Source: Halovibrio variabilis (GTDB lineage: Bacteria; Pseudomonadota; Gammaproteobacteria; Pseudomonadales; Halomonadaceae). Taken from it: a stretch of DNA of 64,000 nucleotides. The translations under genes and the position numbers were made by a program. Positions 55,706-64,000 of the stretch are shown one piece after another; the stretch's first letter is position 1, and the number at the start of each line of letters is the position of its first letter. The notes under the pieces are model-generated. The model did no database searches and was not told where the DNA came from. It was given only the letters and a program-made list of their open reading frames with translations. The stretch spans positions 124,001 to 188,000 of the forward strand of contig NZ_BJXV01000010.1 in NCBI RefSeq assembly GCF_007991175.1. The letters are read 5' to 3'.

Positions 55706-56710
55706 TCAGTCCAGCTTCACCAGCATCTTGCCCTGGTTGGACCCTTCAAACAGGGCAAAAAAAGCGTCCGGAGTACGCTCAAGCCCTTCTTCCACGGTTT
55801 CGCGGTATTCGATACTGCCATTGGCGACCAGCGGCCCTACCTGCTCATAAAATGCCTGCTCGTGGCCCTGGACCCACTCATGCACGATAAAGCCCTGCAT
55901 GCGCAGACGCTTGATCAGCACGGCGGCAATATTGGCCGGCCCTGCTGAAGGCGTCGATTCGTTATAGCGCGAAATCATGCCGCAAACCGCAATACGGCCA
56001 AAATCGTTCATGACATCAAGTGCCGCCTCAAGCATGGGGCCGCCCACGTTTTCGTAATAAACGTCGACACCCTGCGGAGCAGCTTTCTTCAGTGCCTTCT
56101 TGATCTCATCAGCACTCTGATGGTGATCAATGGCCGTGATACCGTGCGCCTCAAGCCACTCACGCTTCTCCTGGCTGCCGGCACTACCAATGACCTTGCA
56201 GCCCTTTTGATGGGCCAGCTGAGCGGCCAGCGAACCCACAGCGCCGCTGGCAGCCGAGATCAGCACGGTATCCGAGGATTTAAGTTCAGCGACCAGTTCC
56301 AGTCCACTCCAGGCGGTCATACCGGGCATGCCCAGAACGCCCAGAAATGCCTGAGGGGGTACATCAATATCCGGCAGGGGCTGTACCTGGTCACCATCAA
56401 GCTGTGCCACGTCTCGCCAGCCGCCCATGTGAACGACCCGGTCGCCTTTTTTCAGCTGCTGATGCCGGGATTCAATAATTTCTCCGAGCGCCCCACCCTC
56501 CATAGGCTTGTTCAATTCAAAGGGCTCAACATAGGTTTTGACGCCGCTCATGCGCCCACGCATGTAGGGATCCACGGAAAGCCAGTGATTACGGATACGT
56601 ACTTCACCTTCTTCAAGCTCAGGCAGTTCACAGGTTTCAAGCTGAAAAAGTGAACGCTCGGGTAGGCCTTCGGGATATTCACCGATCGTGAAATAGCGTG
56701 ATTGGGTCAT
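55706..56710 (-). CDS. NADPH-dependent oxidoreductase, CurA/YncB type
   Basis: A 334-residue MDR of the leukotriene B4 12-hydroxydehydrogenase/CurA group that reduces activated double bonds (enones) with NADPH. The runs are LSVDPYMRGRMSG near 47, GVLGMPGMTAWSGL near 122, VLISAASGAVGSLAAQLA near 148 and DVYYENVGG near 215. No zinc ligands are present, as expected. AGGAG lies six bases before the ATG. It is monocistronic, with a terminator. Confidence 0.92.
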   Translation of the reverse strand: MTQSRYFTIGEYPEGLPERSLFQLETCELPELEEGEVRIRNHWLSVDPYMRGRMSGVKTYVEPFELNKPMEGGALGEIIESRHQQLKKGDRVVHMGGWRDVAQLDGDQVQPLPDIDVPPQAFLGVLGMPGMTAWSGLELVAELKSSDTVLISAASGAVGSLAAQLAHQKGCKVIGSAGSQEKREWLEAHGITAIDHHQSADEIKKALKKAAPQGVDVYYENVGGPMLEAALDVMNDFGRIAVCGMISRYNESTPSAGPANIAAVLIKRLRMQGFIVHEWVQGHEQAFYEQVGPLVANGSIEYRETVEEGLERTPDAFFALFEGSNQGKMLVKLD

Positions 56711-56896
56711 GGGTCTCTCCTAGATGCTTCAAAAAAGTACCAATAATAAGCAAGTGGATAAACCACAGGATAAAAAAAGGCGCGGCCAATGTTGCACCTT
56801 AAAACGATAGCAGGCTACTTAATTTTTCGAAATGTCGGCATGGTTACGAAAAGCGCTCATGCGTGGCTAGCTTATTCACGTTTGTGAATCAGAGTA

Positions 56897-57856
56897 TTAT
56901 CGTGCCCCCTTCAAGGCTTCAAGCAGTTCGGCGACCGCCAGACTCCCTTCGGGTTCATCAAATGCTTGCGTTAGTGAGCCTTCGGCAAAGCTCAGAAACC
57001 GGTAAGCGGCAGGAGGTAAGCGACGCTCCCGGCGCACCACGAAATGCCAGCGGCTTTTCAATGGAAACCCTGTCAACGTTAGCTCCTGAACGCCCTTGGG
57101 CGAATCGGCCACCACGTAGCGCGACAGCACCGCCAGCCCCATGTTCGACGCCACCGCTAGCCGAATCGCCTCATTACTGGCGATCTGCTGGGTGGACGTT
57201 AGCTCAATACCGGCGCTGTAAAGCCAGGCATCAAAGGTATGCCGGGTGGCAGAACCCGGCTCGCGCAGTAGAAATCGCTCGTCTTTCAAGGCCTCCATGG
57301 AAAGGTCTTTTACATTGGCCCAGTGGCACTTCTCAGGCCCTACCACCACCAACGGATTGCTTAGAAATGGGGCGGCCAGCACATCGTCATCCGAAGGCGG
57401 ATGGCTAAACACGTAGATATCATCCTCATGGCGCTCAAAGCGATTGAGCATCTGCTGACGATTACCGATCTCTACCGTGACATCTACCTGCGGATTAGCC
57501 TGACTGAAGGGGCCCAACAGCCGCGGCAACACGTACTGGGCGGTGTTGACCAGGCCAATACTAAAATGGCCGCGCCCGCCGCGGTTGTATTCCTCCAGGT
57601 ACTGGCTGAACACATCGGCGCGGCTGAGCAAATCCTGGCTGAGCTGATAGAGCGCCTGGCCGACCTCTGTTGGCACAATGCGGCCTTTCTCCTGGCGCAC
57701 AATGGGTTCGCCGACGATCTCACGCAGCCGTTTCAGTTGCTGAGACACCGTCGGCTGGGTCAGGTGAAGTCGATTGGCGGTGGCGGTAATCGACCCCGTG
57801 CGCACCACATCGGCGTAGACCTGGAGCAAACGAAACGTCAATTGGCGTATTTTCAT
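56897..57856 (-). CDS. LysR-family regulator, CbbR/CmpR-like
   Basis: About 319 residues. The N-terminal HTH is SITATANRLHLTQPTVSQQLKRL, read near residues 20-42. The effector domain begins FSIGLVNTAQYVLPRLLGPF, with HPPSDDDVL near 150, which is typical of CbbR/CmpR regulators. Those control CO2 fixation and bicarbonate transport genes. It is divergent from an SbtA-type bicarbonate transporter, which it probably activates. The start at 57856 is preferred over the ATG at 57868 because the latter overlaps a possible operator; neither has a strong ribosome site. Confidence 0.9.
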   Translation of the reverse strand: MKIRQLTFRLLQVYADVVRTGSITATANRLHLTQPTVSQQLKRLREIVGEPIVRQEKGRIVPTEVGQALYQLSQDLLSRADVFSQYLEEYNRGGRGHFSIGLVNTAQYVLPRLLGPFSQANPQVDVTVEIGNRQQMLNRFERHEDDIYVFSHPPSDDDVLAAPFLSNPLVVVGPEKCHWANVKDLSMEALKDERFLLREPGSATRHTFDAWLYSAGIELTSTQQIASNEAIRLAVASNMGLAVLSRYVVADSPKGVQELTLTGFPLKSRWHFVVRRERRLPPAAYRFLSFAEGSLTQAFDEPEGSLAVAELLEALKGAR

Positions 57857-57866
57857 CGTAGACACC

Positions 57867-57882
57867 ATAGGTATTTATCTAT
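57867..57882. promoter_or_regulatory. LysR-type inverted repeat in the cbbR-like/sbtA-like gap
   Basis: ATAG, eight bases, CTAT lies just before the LysR gene, in the AT-rich divergent region. It contains a T-N11-A type core of LysR boxes. Weak as a stand-alone motif but well placed for autoregulation. Confidence 0.35.
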
Positions 57883-57976
57883 GACTGTATAAAGTTTATT
57901 TGTTTTCATCAATTCACACAGACCGCTAAAGTGGCCGCGCTGTGCTTTCAACCCCAGCCTGTCAAGGAGAATTACC

Positions 57977-58921
57977 GTGCCGGATATTGTGGTCATGTTT
58001 TTTGTATTAGGTGTGGTCGCCGGGGTGGTGCGTTCCGACCTCAGCATTCCTAAAGCCGCTTACGACATTCTAAGCCTGCTGCTGATGCTAACCATTGGCC
58101 TTAAAGGCGGCATGGCACTGCACGGCAGCTTAAGCACCTCACTACTGATCGAGCTTGCTGGGGTCACGCTATTGGGCATCATCATTCCGCTGGTGGTGTT
58201 TCCGGTGGTTCGCTACCTGGTGCGGCTGTCGCTTGCCGACAGCGCCAGCCTGGCCGCCCACTATGGCTCGGTGAGCGCCGGTACTTTTGCTGTTGCTTTA
58301 GCGTATACCGAAGCACATAGCCTGGTGACCGGTGGGCAAGTCACGCTTTATCTGGTACTCCTGGAGCTACCGGCCATCATGCTGGGGCTGATGCTCTACC
58401 GGCGCTTTAGCCGTGCCGACGCAAGCACTTCGCCAGCTGGCCTATGGCATGAAACCCTGACCAATCGCGGCGTTATTCTGCTGGTGGGCGGCGTTTTGAT
58501 CGGTTGGCTATACGGCCCGAATGCCGGCGAATCGGTCACCGGTCTTTACACCAATGCTTTCCAGGGCATTCTGGCGCTGTTCCTGCTGGAAATGGGTCTG
58601 GTAGCGGCAGAAACACTGCGCAGCCTACGCTGGTCACATAGCCGACTGATCATTTTCGCCCTGACAGCACCTATCGTGCTTTCCAGCTTTGGCCTGATGA
58701 TGGCGTTCTGGCTGGGCCTGCCCGCTGGCTCCGCGGTAATTCTTGCCAGTCTCACCGCCAGCGCCTCCTACATCGCCGCGCCCGTCGCCGTACGCGCCGC
58801 CATTCCAGACGCCAACATTGGCCTTGCCATGCTGGCATCACTGGGGCTCACCTTCCCGTTCAATGTGTTGATTGGCATACCGCTCTATCATCACCTTTGG
58901 GGATGGCTGGTGGGGATTTAA
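57977..58921 (+). CDS. Sodium-dependent bicarbonate transporter, SbtA family
   Basis: A 314-residue membrane protein with about ten helices. It follows SbtA/DUF897 in length and in motifs: LTIGLKGGMAL near residue 38, HYGSVSAGTFAVAL near 95, LEMGLVAAETL near 210 and SASYIAAPVAVRAAIPDAN near 262. SbtA imports bicarbonate with Na+ in cyanobacteria; heterotrophic homologues may supply bicarbonate to carboxylases. The start is GTG with AAGGAG seven bases upstream. Pairing with a CbbR/CmpR-like regulator supports the role. Confidence 0.9.
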   Translation: MPDIVVMFFVLGVVAGVVRSDLSIPKAAYDILSLLLMLTIGLKGGMALHGSLSTSLLIELAGVTLLGIIIPLVVFPVVRYLVRLSLADSASLAAHYGSVSAGTFAVALAYTEAHSLVTGGQVTLYLVLLELPAIMLGLMLYRRFSRADASTSPAGLWHETLTNRGVILLVGGVLIGWLYGPNAGESVTGLYTNAFQGILALFLLEMGLVAAETLRSLRWSHSRLIIFALTAPIVLSSFGLMMAFWLGLPAGSAVILASLTASASYIAAPVAVRAAIPDANIGLAMLASLGLTFPFNVLIGIPLYHHLWGWLVGI

Positions 58922-58957
58922 TACAGCTAGTGAGGGGGAGCCGTTTTGGGCAATCGC

Positions 58958-59380
58958 TTAGCCAAGAGCGCCTAGAATCAGGCCGCACATCACCAACGTG
59001 CAGCCCACACCGACGATATACGCCACCGTCCGCCAGGGCTGAAGCCCCGCCAGCAGGCACAAGGTGTGCATGTAACGGGCGCCGGTAAATGTCAGGAAGA
59101 GCCAGGCCGCCAAGCCTGGCGCGGCATCTACCCACACGTAGGCAACCCCAAGCGCCAGAAAGATGGGGATATTTTCAAGGTCGTTTAACCAGGCGCGGGC
59201 CGCTCGTTGCACTTGGGGCAATTCCTCCTTGGCGGCTTCACGGCCCACCAAAGCCGCATCTTCGGGGGTCTTGAAAGTCATCTTGGTGATGCGATGAAAC
59301 CCTTGATACGCGGCAATCGCGAACATCTTCAAAAACAGCAGCACCGACGCCACTGCGTACCAATACACTGCGCTATCCAT
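58958..59380 (-). CDS. MAPEG family membrane protein
   Basis: A 140-residue protein with four helices, of the MAPEG (microsomal glutathione transferase-like) family. It has RAWLNDLENIPIFLALG (near residue 63-79), which contains the ERxxxN/NxxE-type glutathione-contact region, and GARYMHTLCLLAGLQPWR near 100. Bacterial members can conjugate glutathione to hydrophobic toxins. AAGGAG precedes the ATG. It is convergent with the transporter gene. Confidence 0.87.
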   Translation of the reverse strand: MDSAVYWYAVASVLLFLKMFAIAAYQGFHRITKMTFKTPEDAALVGREAAKEELPQVQRAARAWLNDLENIPIFLALGVAYVWVDAAPGLAAWLFLTFTGARYMHTLCLLAGLQPWRTVAYIVGVGCTLVMCGLILGALG

Positions 59381-59477
59381 GGTGTCTCCTTGCGTTTAAT
59401 ACTCGGCTTTGCAACGCGCCGCTCCTGCAGCCAACATAAAACATTGAAACCTAACGATGAGAGGCATAAGGCGAAGT

Positions 59478-60152
59478 ATGGACCATACACTTGAAATCCA
59501 GGAAATCCGTAATCTCACCCACGATGTCAAACAGATACGGCTTGCCAAGCCTGAGGGATACACGTTCACACCTGGCCAGGCGACCGAGGTAGCCGTCAAC
59601 CGTGAAGGGTGGACCGACGAGAAACGGCCGTTCACCTTCGCCTCTCTGGTTTCGGATCCGTGGCTGGAATTCGTCATCAAGATCTATCCAGACCATGAGG
59701 GCGTCACCCAGCAGATCGGCCAGCTAAAAGAGGGGGATTCGCTGATCATTGGCGATCCCTGGGGCACCATTGAATACAAGGACGAAGGCGTTTTCCTGGC
59801 GGGCGGTGCAGGGGTAACGCCGTTTATCGCTATTCTGCGCGACTTGCATCGCAAGGGCGAGATCGGCAACAACCAGTTGGTCTTCTCCAACAAGACAGAA
59901 CGCGACATCATCCTCAAGGAGGAATTCGAGACGATGCTGGGGGATCAATTCATCAATGTCATCACCGACGAAAAGCCGTCCGGCAATCATACCGTCATTG
60001 ATGGCGTCATCGACAAGGCCTTCCTGACATCGCATATCAAGGACATGAGTCAAGCCTTCTACGTGTGCGGCCCCGACCCGTTCAACGAGAGCATCATGGC
60101 AGCCCTCAAAGAGTTGGGCGCCAACCCGGACGCGCTGGTCTTTGAAGAGTAG
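59478..60152 (+). CDS. FAD-binding ferredoxin/flavodoxin-type reductase
   Basis: A 224-residue flavoprotein of the ferredoxin-NADP reductase superfamily. The FAD-domain motif is KRPFTFASL near residue 49. The NAD(P) domain starts at FLAGGAGVTPFIAI near 105, with VCGPDPF near 195 and a C-terminal VFEE. It lacks a plant-type ferredoxin domain, so it must pass electrons to or from a separate partner. AAGG lies before the ATG at 59478; an ATG at 59457 is possible. No partner is adjacent. Confidence 0.87.
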   Translation: MDHTLEIQEIRNLTHDVKQIRLAKPEGYTFTPGQATEVAVNREGWTDEKRPFTFASLVSDPWLEFVIKIYPDHEGVTQQIGQLKEGDSLIIGDPWGTIEYKDEGVFLAGGAGVTPFIAILRDLHRKGEIGNNQLVFSNKTERDIILKEEFETMLGDQFINVITDEKPSGNHTVIDGVIDKAFLTSHIKDMSQAFYVCGPDPFNESIMAALKELGANPDALVFEE

Positions 60153-60232
60153 TCGGTCTCGCAACGCGGCCTGATTCAACGGCGCATTGACAGTGCCAAG
60201 GTGTTATAAAGGCTTCAGATTATCCGCTTTTT

Positions 60233-60258
60233 GCTCCCCGCCCGATTGGGTGGGGAGC
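60233..60258 (+). terminator. GC-rich hairpin after the flavin reductase gene
   Basis: GCTCCCCGCCC pairs with GGGTGGGGAGC around a 4-base loop (one G-T pair), 80 bp after the reductase stop. No T-run follows, so termination would be weak or rho-aided. The remaining part of this 253-bp gap shows no gene. Confidence 0.5.
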
Positions 60259-60405
60259 GATTACTTAGTGCTTTACACCTCCACCGCTTTGTGGCGATTC
60301 ACTGTGGTATCGCTTTGCCTCTCTATTAAGGCGTTTTCATCGCCTGACGTTTGACCTACCCAGGGGTTTACGTTTGAATAACCGATATTCTTAGGGCTCT
60401 GAATA

Positions 60406-62523
60406 ATGACATCCGATGCACGAATCGCGGAAATGCAGCGTCGTCTCCAGCGCTGGTTGAGTAAAGGGCCGATCGGCACTGAAAGTGAAGCTTACGGCAG
60501 CCTTGAGGGGCTGGACGATGATATTCAGGCACTGGAAGCAGAAATGCGCACCCTGTTTCCTGGGCGCGAATCCACCCGGGATGTGTTCGAAGCCCTGAGA
60601 GACCAGTCCATGTTCCGCACGGTTCTTGAGTCCGTGGTCGAGGGTGTGGTGGTTGCTGATATGGAAGGTCGGCTCCTCGTCTTCAATTCCGCCGCACGGG
60701 CGTTACTGGGCAGTGGTCCCACCGAAGGCGATGCCGAAAACTGGAGTGATGAGTACGGTTTTTTCTATCCCGATGGGATAACGCCCTGCCCTTCCTCACA
60801 ACTCCCCCTCAGCCGGGCGATGCAGGGAGAACCGGTTGATGGGGAGGAACTGGTTGTCCGCACGCCGGGCCGAGCGAATGTCCATATTCTTGCAACCGCC
60901 AGACCCCTGCTTGATACGGACGATAAACAAATGGGCGGTGTGGTGGTATTCCATGACATCACGGCCTCCAAGGCCTTGGAGCAGGAGCAGCTCCATGCCC
61001 GAATGGCCGCAGAGGATGCGTCTCAGGCGAAGAGCGAATTTCTCGCCAACATGAGCCATGAAATCCGCACTCCGCTGACAGCCGTCCTTGGGTTCGCAGA
61101 TCTACTAATGGACGGACAGCTCGGAGAGAGCGACAGGCTCAACTACATCCAGGCGGTCAGACGAAACGGCGAACACCTGCTTGCACTAATCAACGACGTT
61201 CTGGATATATCGAAGATCCAGGCCAATAAAATGCACGTTGAACAGTTGACCTGTTCGCTCCATCAGTTGGTGCACGAAACCGCCTCCATTATGCAGGTGC
61301 GGGCCCTCGAAAAGGGCCTGCGATTTGAGGTGGAATATGAAACTCCGATTCCGGTGCACATTCGCAGCGACGCCATGCGAGTGCGTCAGGTGTTGCTCAA
61401 TCTTCTCAGTAATGCCATCAAGTTTACCCGTCAGGGCCGGGTCAAACTCACCGCACGCTGTGTTGACCCAGGCACTGAAGCCTCCCGGGTGGAGCTAGCG
61501 GTCAGCGACACCGGCATAGGGCTGAGTGAGGAAGATATTAGCAACCTGTTTCAGCCCTTCCACCAGGCAAGCCCTTCCACCACCAGGGAATACGGCGGTA
61601 CCGGCCTTGGCTTGGCCATCTGCCGGTCACTTGCCGAGGCGCTGGGTGGTGAAATCCGCGCAAGCAGCACGGCCGGTGAGGGCAGTACGTTCACCTTTGT
61701 GCTTTACCATTCGATAGACGAAAACACCGAGATGGTCGCCGAGCACGGTCTCGCCTCTGGAGAACTTCAGATGGAGACGCCTGCTGCAGCCATGCCTGCG
61801 CAGATGCTCGCCGGGCGGATACTTCTAGCGGAGGACGGGCACGATAACCAGTTGCTGATTTCAACCATCCTGCAGAAGCACGGCCTGGAAGTGGATATTG
61901 CTGAGAACGGCCAGATTGCCGTGGATGAGGGGATGAAGGCGCTGGAAAACGGCAAGCCCTACGACCTCATCCTGATGGATATGCAGATGCCAAAACTGGA
62001 CGGCTACGGCGCTACAGCCAGGCTTCGCTCCAAGGGCTACTCCGGGCCGATCGTTGCCCTGACCGCCCACGCCATGTCCGGCGAGAGAGAGCGCTGCATC
62101 AAAGCCGGCTGCGATGACTACCTTACCAAACCCATCGCCCGCGCGGTGCTGCTTGCCGCGGTGGCGCTCCACCTGAACCAGGGCCAGGGCGACCATGACG
62201 GGCCCGCCGAAGATCGACTTTACAGCGCCTATGCCGATGACCCGGACATGGATGAGCTGGTCGCAGGCTTTGTCGAGCGACTACCCCAACAGCTGACGGA
62301 TCTACGCCTGGCCGCTGACGAAGGGGATAGCGCCCAGCTGAAGCGTCTAGCTCACCAACTCAAGGGCGCTGCCGGAGGCTATGGTTTCATGCCCGTGAGC
62401 GAGCAGGCCGATGCAGTGGAAGCAGCCGCTGGGGATGGGCAGACAAGCGAGATTCAAGCAGCCGTAGCCCGGCTAGAACACCTCTGTGAACGCGTCAGCC
62501 ACAAACCATTAAACGGCGGGTAA
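60406..62523 (+). CDS. Hybrid sensor histidine kinase (PAS-HisKA-HATPase-REC-Hpt)
   Basis: A 705-residue cytoplasmic kinase without membrane segments. A PAS domain covers about residues 70-190. HisKA carries SHEIRTPL with His218. HATPase_c has the N-box LSNAIKFT near 340 and G-boxes DTGIGLS and GGTGLGLAI. The receiver domain has Asp525 (ILMDMQMP), and the Hpt domain has His650 (AHQLKGAAG). This is a full phosphorelay in one chain that probably senses a cytoplasmic cue through PAS. The next gene, four bases on, is a receiver-GGDEF protein, its likely output. Confidence 0.94.
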   Translation: MTSDARIAEMQRRLQRWLSKGPIGTESEAYGSLEGLDDDIQALEAEMRTLFPGRESTRDVFEALRDQSMFRTVLESVVEGVVVADMEGRLLVFNSAARALLGSGPTEGDAENWSDEYGFFYPDGITPCPSSQLPLSRAMQGEPVDGEELVVRTPGRANVHILATARPLLDTDDKQMGGVVVFHDITASKALEQEQLHARMAAEDASQAKSEFLANMSHEIRTPLTAVLGFADLLMDGQLGESDRLNYIQAVRRNGEHLLALINDVLDISKIQANKMHVEQLTCSLHQLVHETASIMQVRALEKGLRFEVEYETPIPVHIRSDAMRVRQVLLNLLSNAIKFTRQGRVKLTARCVDPGTEASRVELAVSDTGIGLSEEDISNLFQPFHQASPSTTREYGGTGLGLAICRSLAEALGGEIRASSTAGEGSTFTFVLYHSIDENTEMVAEHGLASGELQMETPAAAMPAQMLAGRILLAEDGHDNQLLISTILQKHGLEVDIAENGQIAVDEGMKALENGKPYDLILMDMQMPKLDGYGATARLRSKGYSGPIVALTAHAMSGERERCIKAGCDDYLTKPIARAVLLAAVALHLNQGQGDHDGPAEDRLYSAYADDPDMDELVAGFVERLPQQLTDLRLAADEGDSAQLKRLAHQLKGAAGGYGFMPVSEQADAVEAAAGDGQTSEIQAAVARLEHLCERVSHKPLNGG

Positions 62524-62527
62524 GCCC

Positions 62528-63439
62528 ATGAGCGATATGGTGCATCAGTCCGTCCTGATTGTTGACGACTCGCCGGACATCCACCAACTGGTGGGTGCCC
62601 GACTGCGATCCGAGCGGGTGAACCTGATTCATGCCCACGATGCGGCCGAAGGCTTCCGGCTTGCCGCTTCGGAGAAGCCCGACCTGATCCTTCTTGATCT
62701 GGACATGCCGATTACCGATGGCATGACGCTATGCCGCCAGCTCAAGGCTGAGCAAGAGCTTTCTGACATACCGGTGATCTTCCTGACCGGCACTATGGAC
62801 GTGCAGACCAAGGTCCAGGCCTTCGAACTGGGCGCAGTGGATTATGTCACCAAACCATTCGATGCCGTTGAGCTTAAGGCCCGGGTGCGAGCGGCCCTGC
62901 GGACAAAACGTTATCACGACCTTCTCACCACCAAGGCCCAGATTGATGCCCTTACCGGCCTCTGGAACCGCGGCTATCTCAATGATCGGCTGGCCGTCGA
63001 GATGTCAGTGCTAGAGCGCAAAGGCCTCCCGGTGGCTGTCGCGATGGTGGATATCGATCACTTTAAGCCAATCAACGACACTTACGGCCATCCCTTCGGG
63101 GATGCGGTGATACAGCGCATTGCGGAAGTGCTCGGCAATATGTCGCGGGACAGCGATGTTGTCTGCCGCTACGGTGGTGAAGAGTTCGCTATCATTCTGC
63201 GGGACACGCCATCAGAGGGGGCCATGACCGTGGCAGAGCGCATGCGCAAGGCGGTGGAAACCCTGCAACTGACATGCGGCAAAACGCCCGTGCCGGTGAC
63301 AGTGAGCATCGGAGTAGCTGGCAGCGACCGGGTCGGCAATGCCACAGATTCAGGGACACATCTTCTGGAAGCGGCCGACCGGGCGCTCTATCGCGTCAAG
63401 GAAGCAGGCCGCAACCGGGTCGGGGGGATAACCCCCTAA
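62528..63439 (+). CDS. Response regulator diguanylate cyclase (REC-GGDEF)
   Basis: A 303-residue response regulator. The N-terminal receiver has its phosphorylation site at Asp57 (ILLDLDMP) and Lys in VTKPFD near 107. The GGDEF domain has an intact catalytic GGEEF at 216-220 and an RxxD inhibition site (RDSD, 207-210). It should make c-di-GMP from GTP when phosphorylated, with product feedback. It is four bases downstream of the hybrid kinase, so the pair links a PAS signal to c-di-GMP. Confidence 0.95.
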   Translation: MSDMVHQSVLIVDDSPDIHQLVGARLRSERVNLIHAHDAAEGFRLAASEKPDLILLDLDMPITDGMTLCRQLKAEQELSDIPVIFLTGTMDVQTKVQAFELGAVDYVTKPFDAVELKARVRAALRTKRYHDLLTTKAQIDALTGLWNRGYLNDRLAVEMSVLERKGLPVAVAMVDIDHFKPINDTYGHPFGDAVIQRIAEVLGNMSRDSDVVCRYGGEEFAIILRDTPSEGAMTVAERMRKAVETLQLTCGKTPVPVTVSIGVAGSDRVGNATDSGTHLLEAADRALYRVKEAGRNRVGGITP

Positions 63440-63536
63440 ACTGTTTCACCGAGCACATCGTAATGGCCTAGGGTCTCCTGCACATCCTCGGGGCCCCGCC
63501 CCTTACTTCTTGTCAGTAACTATCTGGTGCCTCTAT

Positions 63537-63959
63537 CTATTGCAGGGTCTCATGAAGTGCCTTCAGGCTTTCGGGGCCTTCATCGAGCCGTTGGCAGTGG
63601 GGCAATTCTTGCTCCCATCCGGCCGCTGAATTCAGGTGAAGATGAACCGCTACGCGGGAGGTGGTTTCTTCGTCCAGCAAGCCTGCCGGCACCCACATCA
63701 ATTCTGTATCGCGCAGCTTGTTGGGCACAGAGCTGCCGCATGTAGAGCAGAAATCATTGCGATAACCCGTTAGCCGCTGGAAAGAGCGGATACTGGCCTG
63801 CCCGGCCACCCAGCGGAAATGCGCTTCGCTGACAAACGTCGCCGCATTGGCGGTGGAGCCTGTTGTTTTTCGGCATAAAGAGCAGTGGCATTGGTACAGG
63901 TTGGGAAGTGCGCCATCAATTTCGAACTTCACCTCACCGCAGAGGCACTCACCGATCAT
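63537..63959 (-). CDS. GFA family protein (second member)
   Basis: A protein of about 140 residues with the Gfa/CENP-V zinc pattern: CLCG near residue 5, CHCSLCRK near 25 and CSTCGS near 73. It is only distantly similar to the GFA protein at 54661, so the two are not recent duplicates. The ATG at 63959 has AAGG nine bases upstream; the ATG at 63968 is the other option. Its substrate is unknown. Confidence 0.87.
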   Translation of the reverse strand: MIGECLCGEVKFEIDGALPNLYQCHCSLCRKTTGSTANAATFVSEAHFRWVAGQASIRSFQRLTGYRNDFCSTCGSSVPNKLRDTELMWVPAGLLDEETTSRVAVHLHLNSAAGWEQELPHCQRLDEGPESLKALHETLQ

Positions 63960-64000
63960 GGACGACATCCTTGAAACTTATGCTGATTAGGAAACCCAAT

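Noticed and set aside
57401-57892. 163-codon plus-strand frame opposite the LysR gene
   Set aside because: It is antisense to the conserved LysR coding sequence and has no ribosome site.
59478-63439. Horizontally acquired island from the flavin reductase to the GGDEF gene
   Set aside because: Codon style seems somewhat different by eye, but no integrase, repeat or tRNA boundary is seen, and composition was not measured.

Overview
The window looks like part of the chromosome of a heterotrophic, salt-adapted gammaproteobacterium, most likely Halomonas or a close relative. This is inferred from gene content and protein style: a polyol ABC-transporter operon, a gluconate TRAP operon, short MdoG/MdoH, LpxR, YaeQ and Ohr/OhrR together. 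No marker gene settles it. No rRNA, tRNA, insertion sequence, phage gene or CRISPR array was seen. Coding density is high and most start codons have a clear Shine-Dalgarno sequence.

Bases 1-10800 are one long minus-strand polyol catabolic unit. A SorC-type regulator lies upstream of a binding protein, two permeases and an ATPase (SmoEFGK type). These are followed by a HAD phosphatase, an SDR sorbitol dehydrogenase, a P-loop sugar/nucleoside kinase, a mannitol/arabinitol dehydrogenase, xylulokinase and the first codons of transaldolase. The set imports hexitols or pentitols, oxidises them to ketoses, phosphorylates these and passes them to the pentose phosphate pathway.

Bases 10900-16800 hold small housekeeping genes: a NIF3-like protein, two Nudix hydrolases, a 2OG-Fe(II) oxygenase, an L,D-transpeptidase, an OsmC protein, an EamA exporter and a MOSC protein. 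Bases 16830-21630 are a gluconate operon (TRAP P-Q-M, gluconokinase, GntR) with a perfect GntR-type operator upstream. Bases 21760-31300 carry ohrR-ohr, a racemase, a YghU-type GST, a Fur-type siderophore receptor, LpxR, YaeQ and a second GST. A short fatty-acid oxidation set (enoyl-CoA hydratase, 3-hydroxyacyl-CoA dehydrogenase, acyl-CoA dehydrogenase) runs to 34218.

Bases 34300-46400 are rich in envelope genes: an MFS protein, a late lipid A-type acyltransferase between two paralogous small membrane proteins, ManC with a sulfatase-like membrane protein, the osmoregulated glucan pair mdoG-mdoH, and an FkbM methyltransferase.

Bases 46431-54647 are the most unusual part. Paralogues of riboflavin and pterin enzymes sit with a creatininase-family amidohydrolase, a glycosyltransferase-methyltransferase fusion, an alcohol dehydrogenase-like protein, a flippase-like membrane protein and a CDP-alcohol phosphotransferase. 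The riboflavin/pterin set is a GTP cyclohydrolase II with a degenerate RibB domain, a RibD reductase without deaminase, and a pterin-synthase homologue with altered active-site residues. No riboflavin synthase or lumazine synthase is present. The cluster probably makes a GTP-derived, decorated pyrimidine or pterin product rather than riboflavin. The reductase gene lies antisense inside an open frame that continues from the flippase-like gene into the start of ribA.

Bases 54660-64000 contain two GFA-family proteins, a 14-bp tandem repeat, a decayed mntP-like remnant, a CurA-type reductase, a LysR/SbtA-type bicarbonate transporter pair, a MAPEG protein, a flavin reductase, and a hybrid histidine kinase paired with a GGDEF response regulator.
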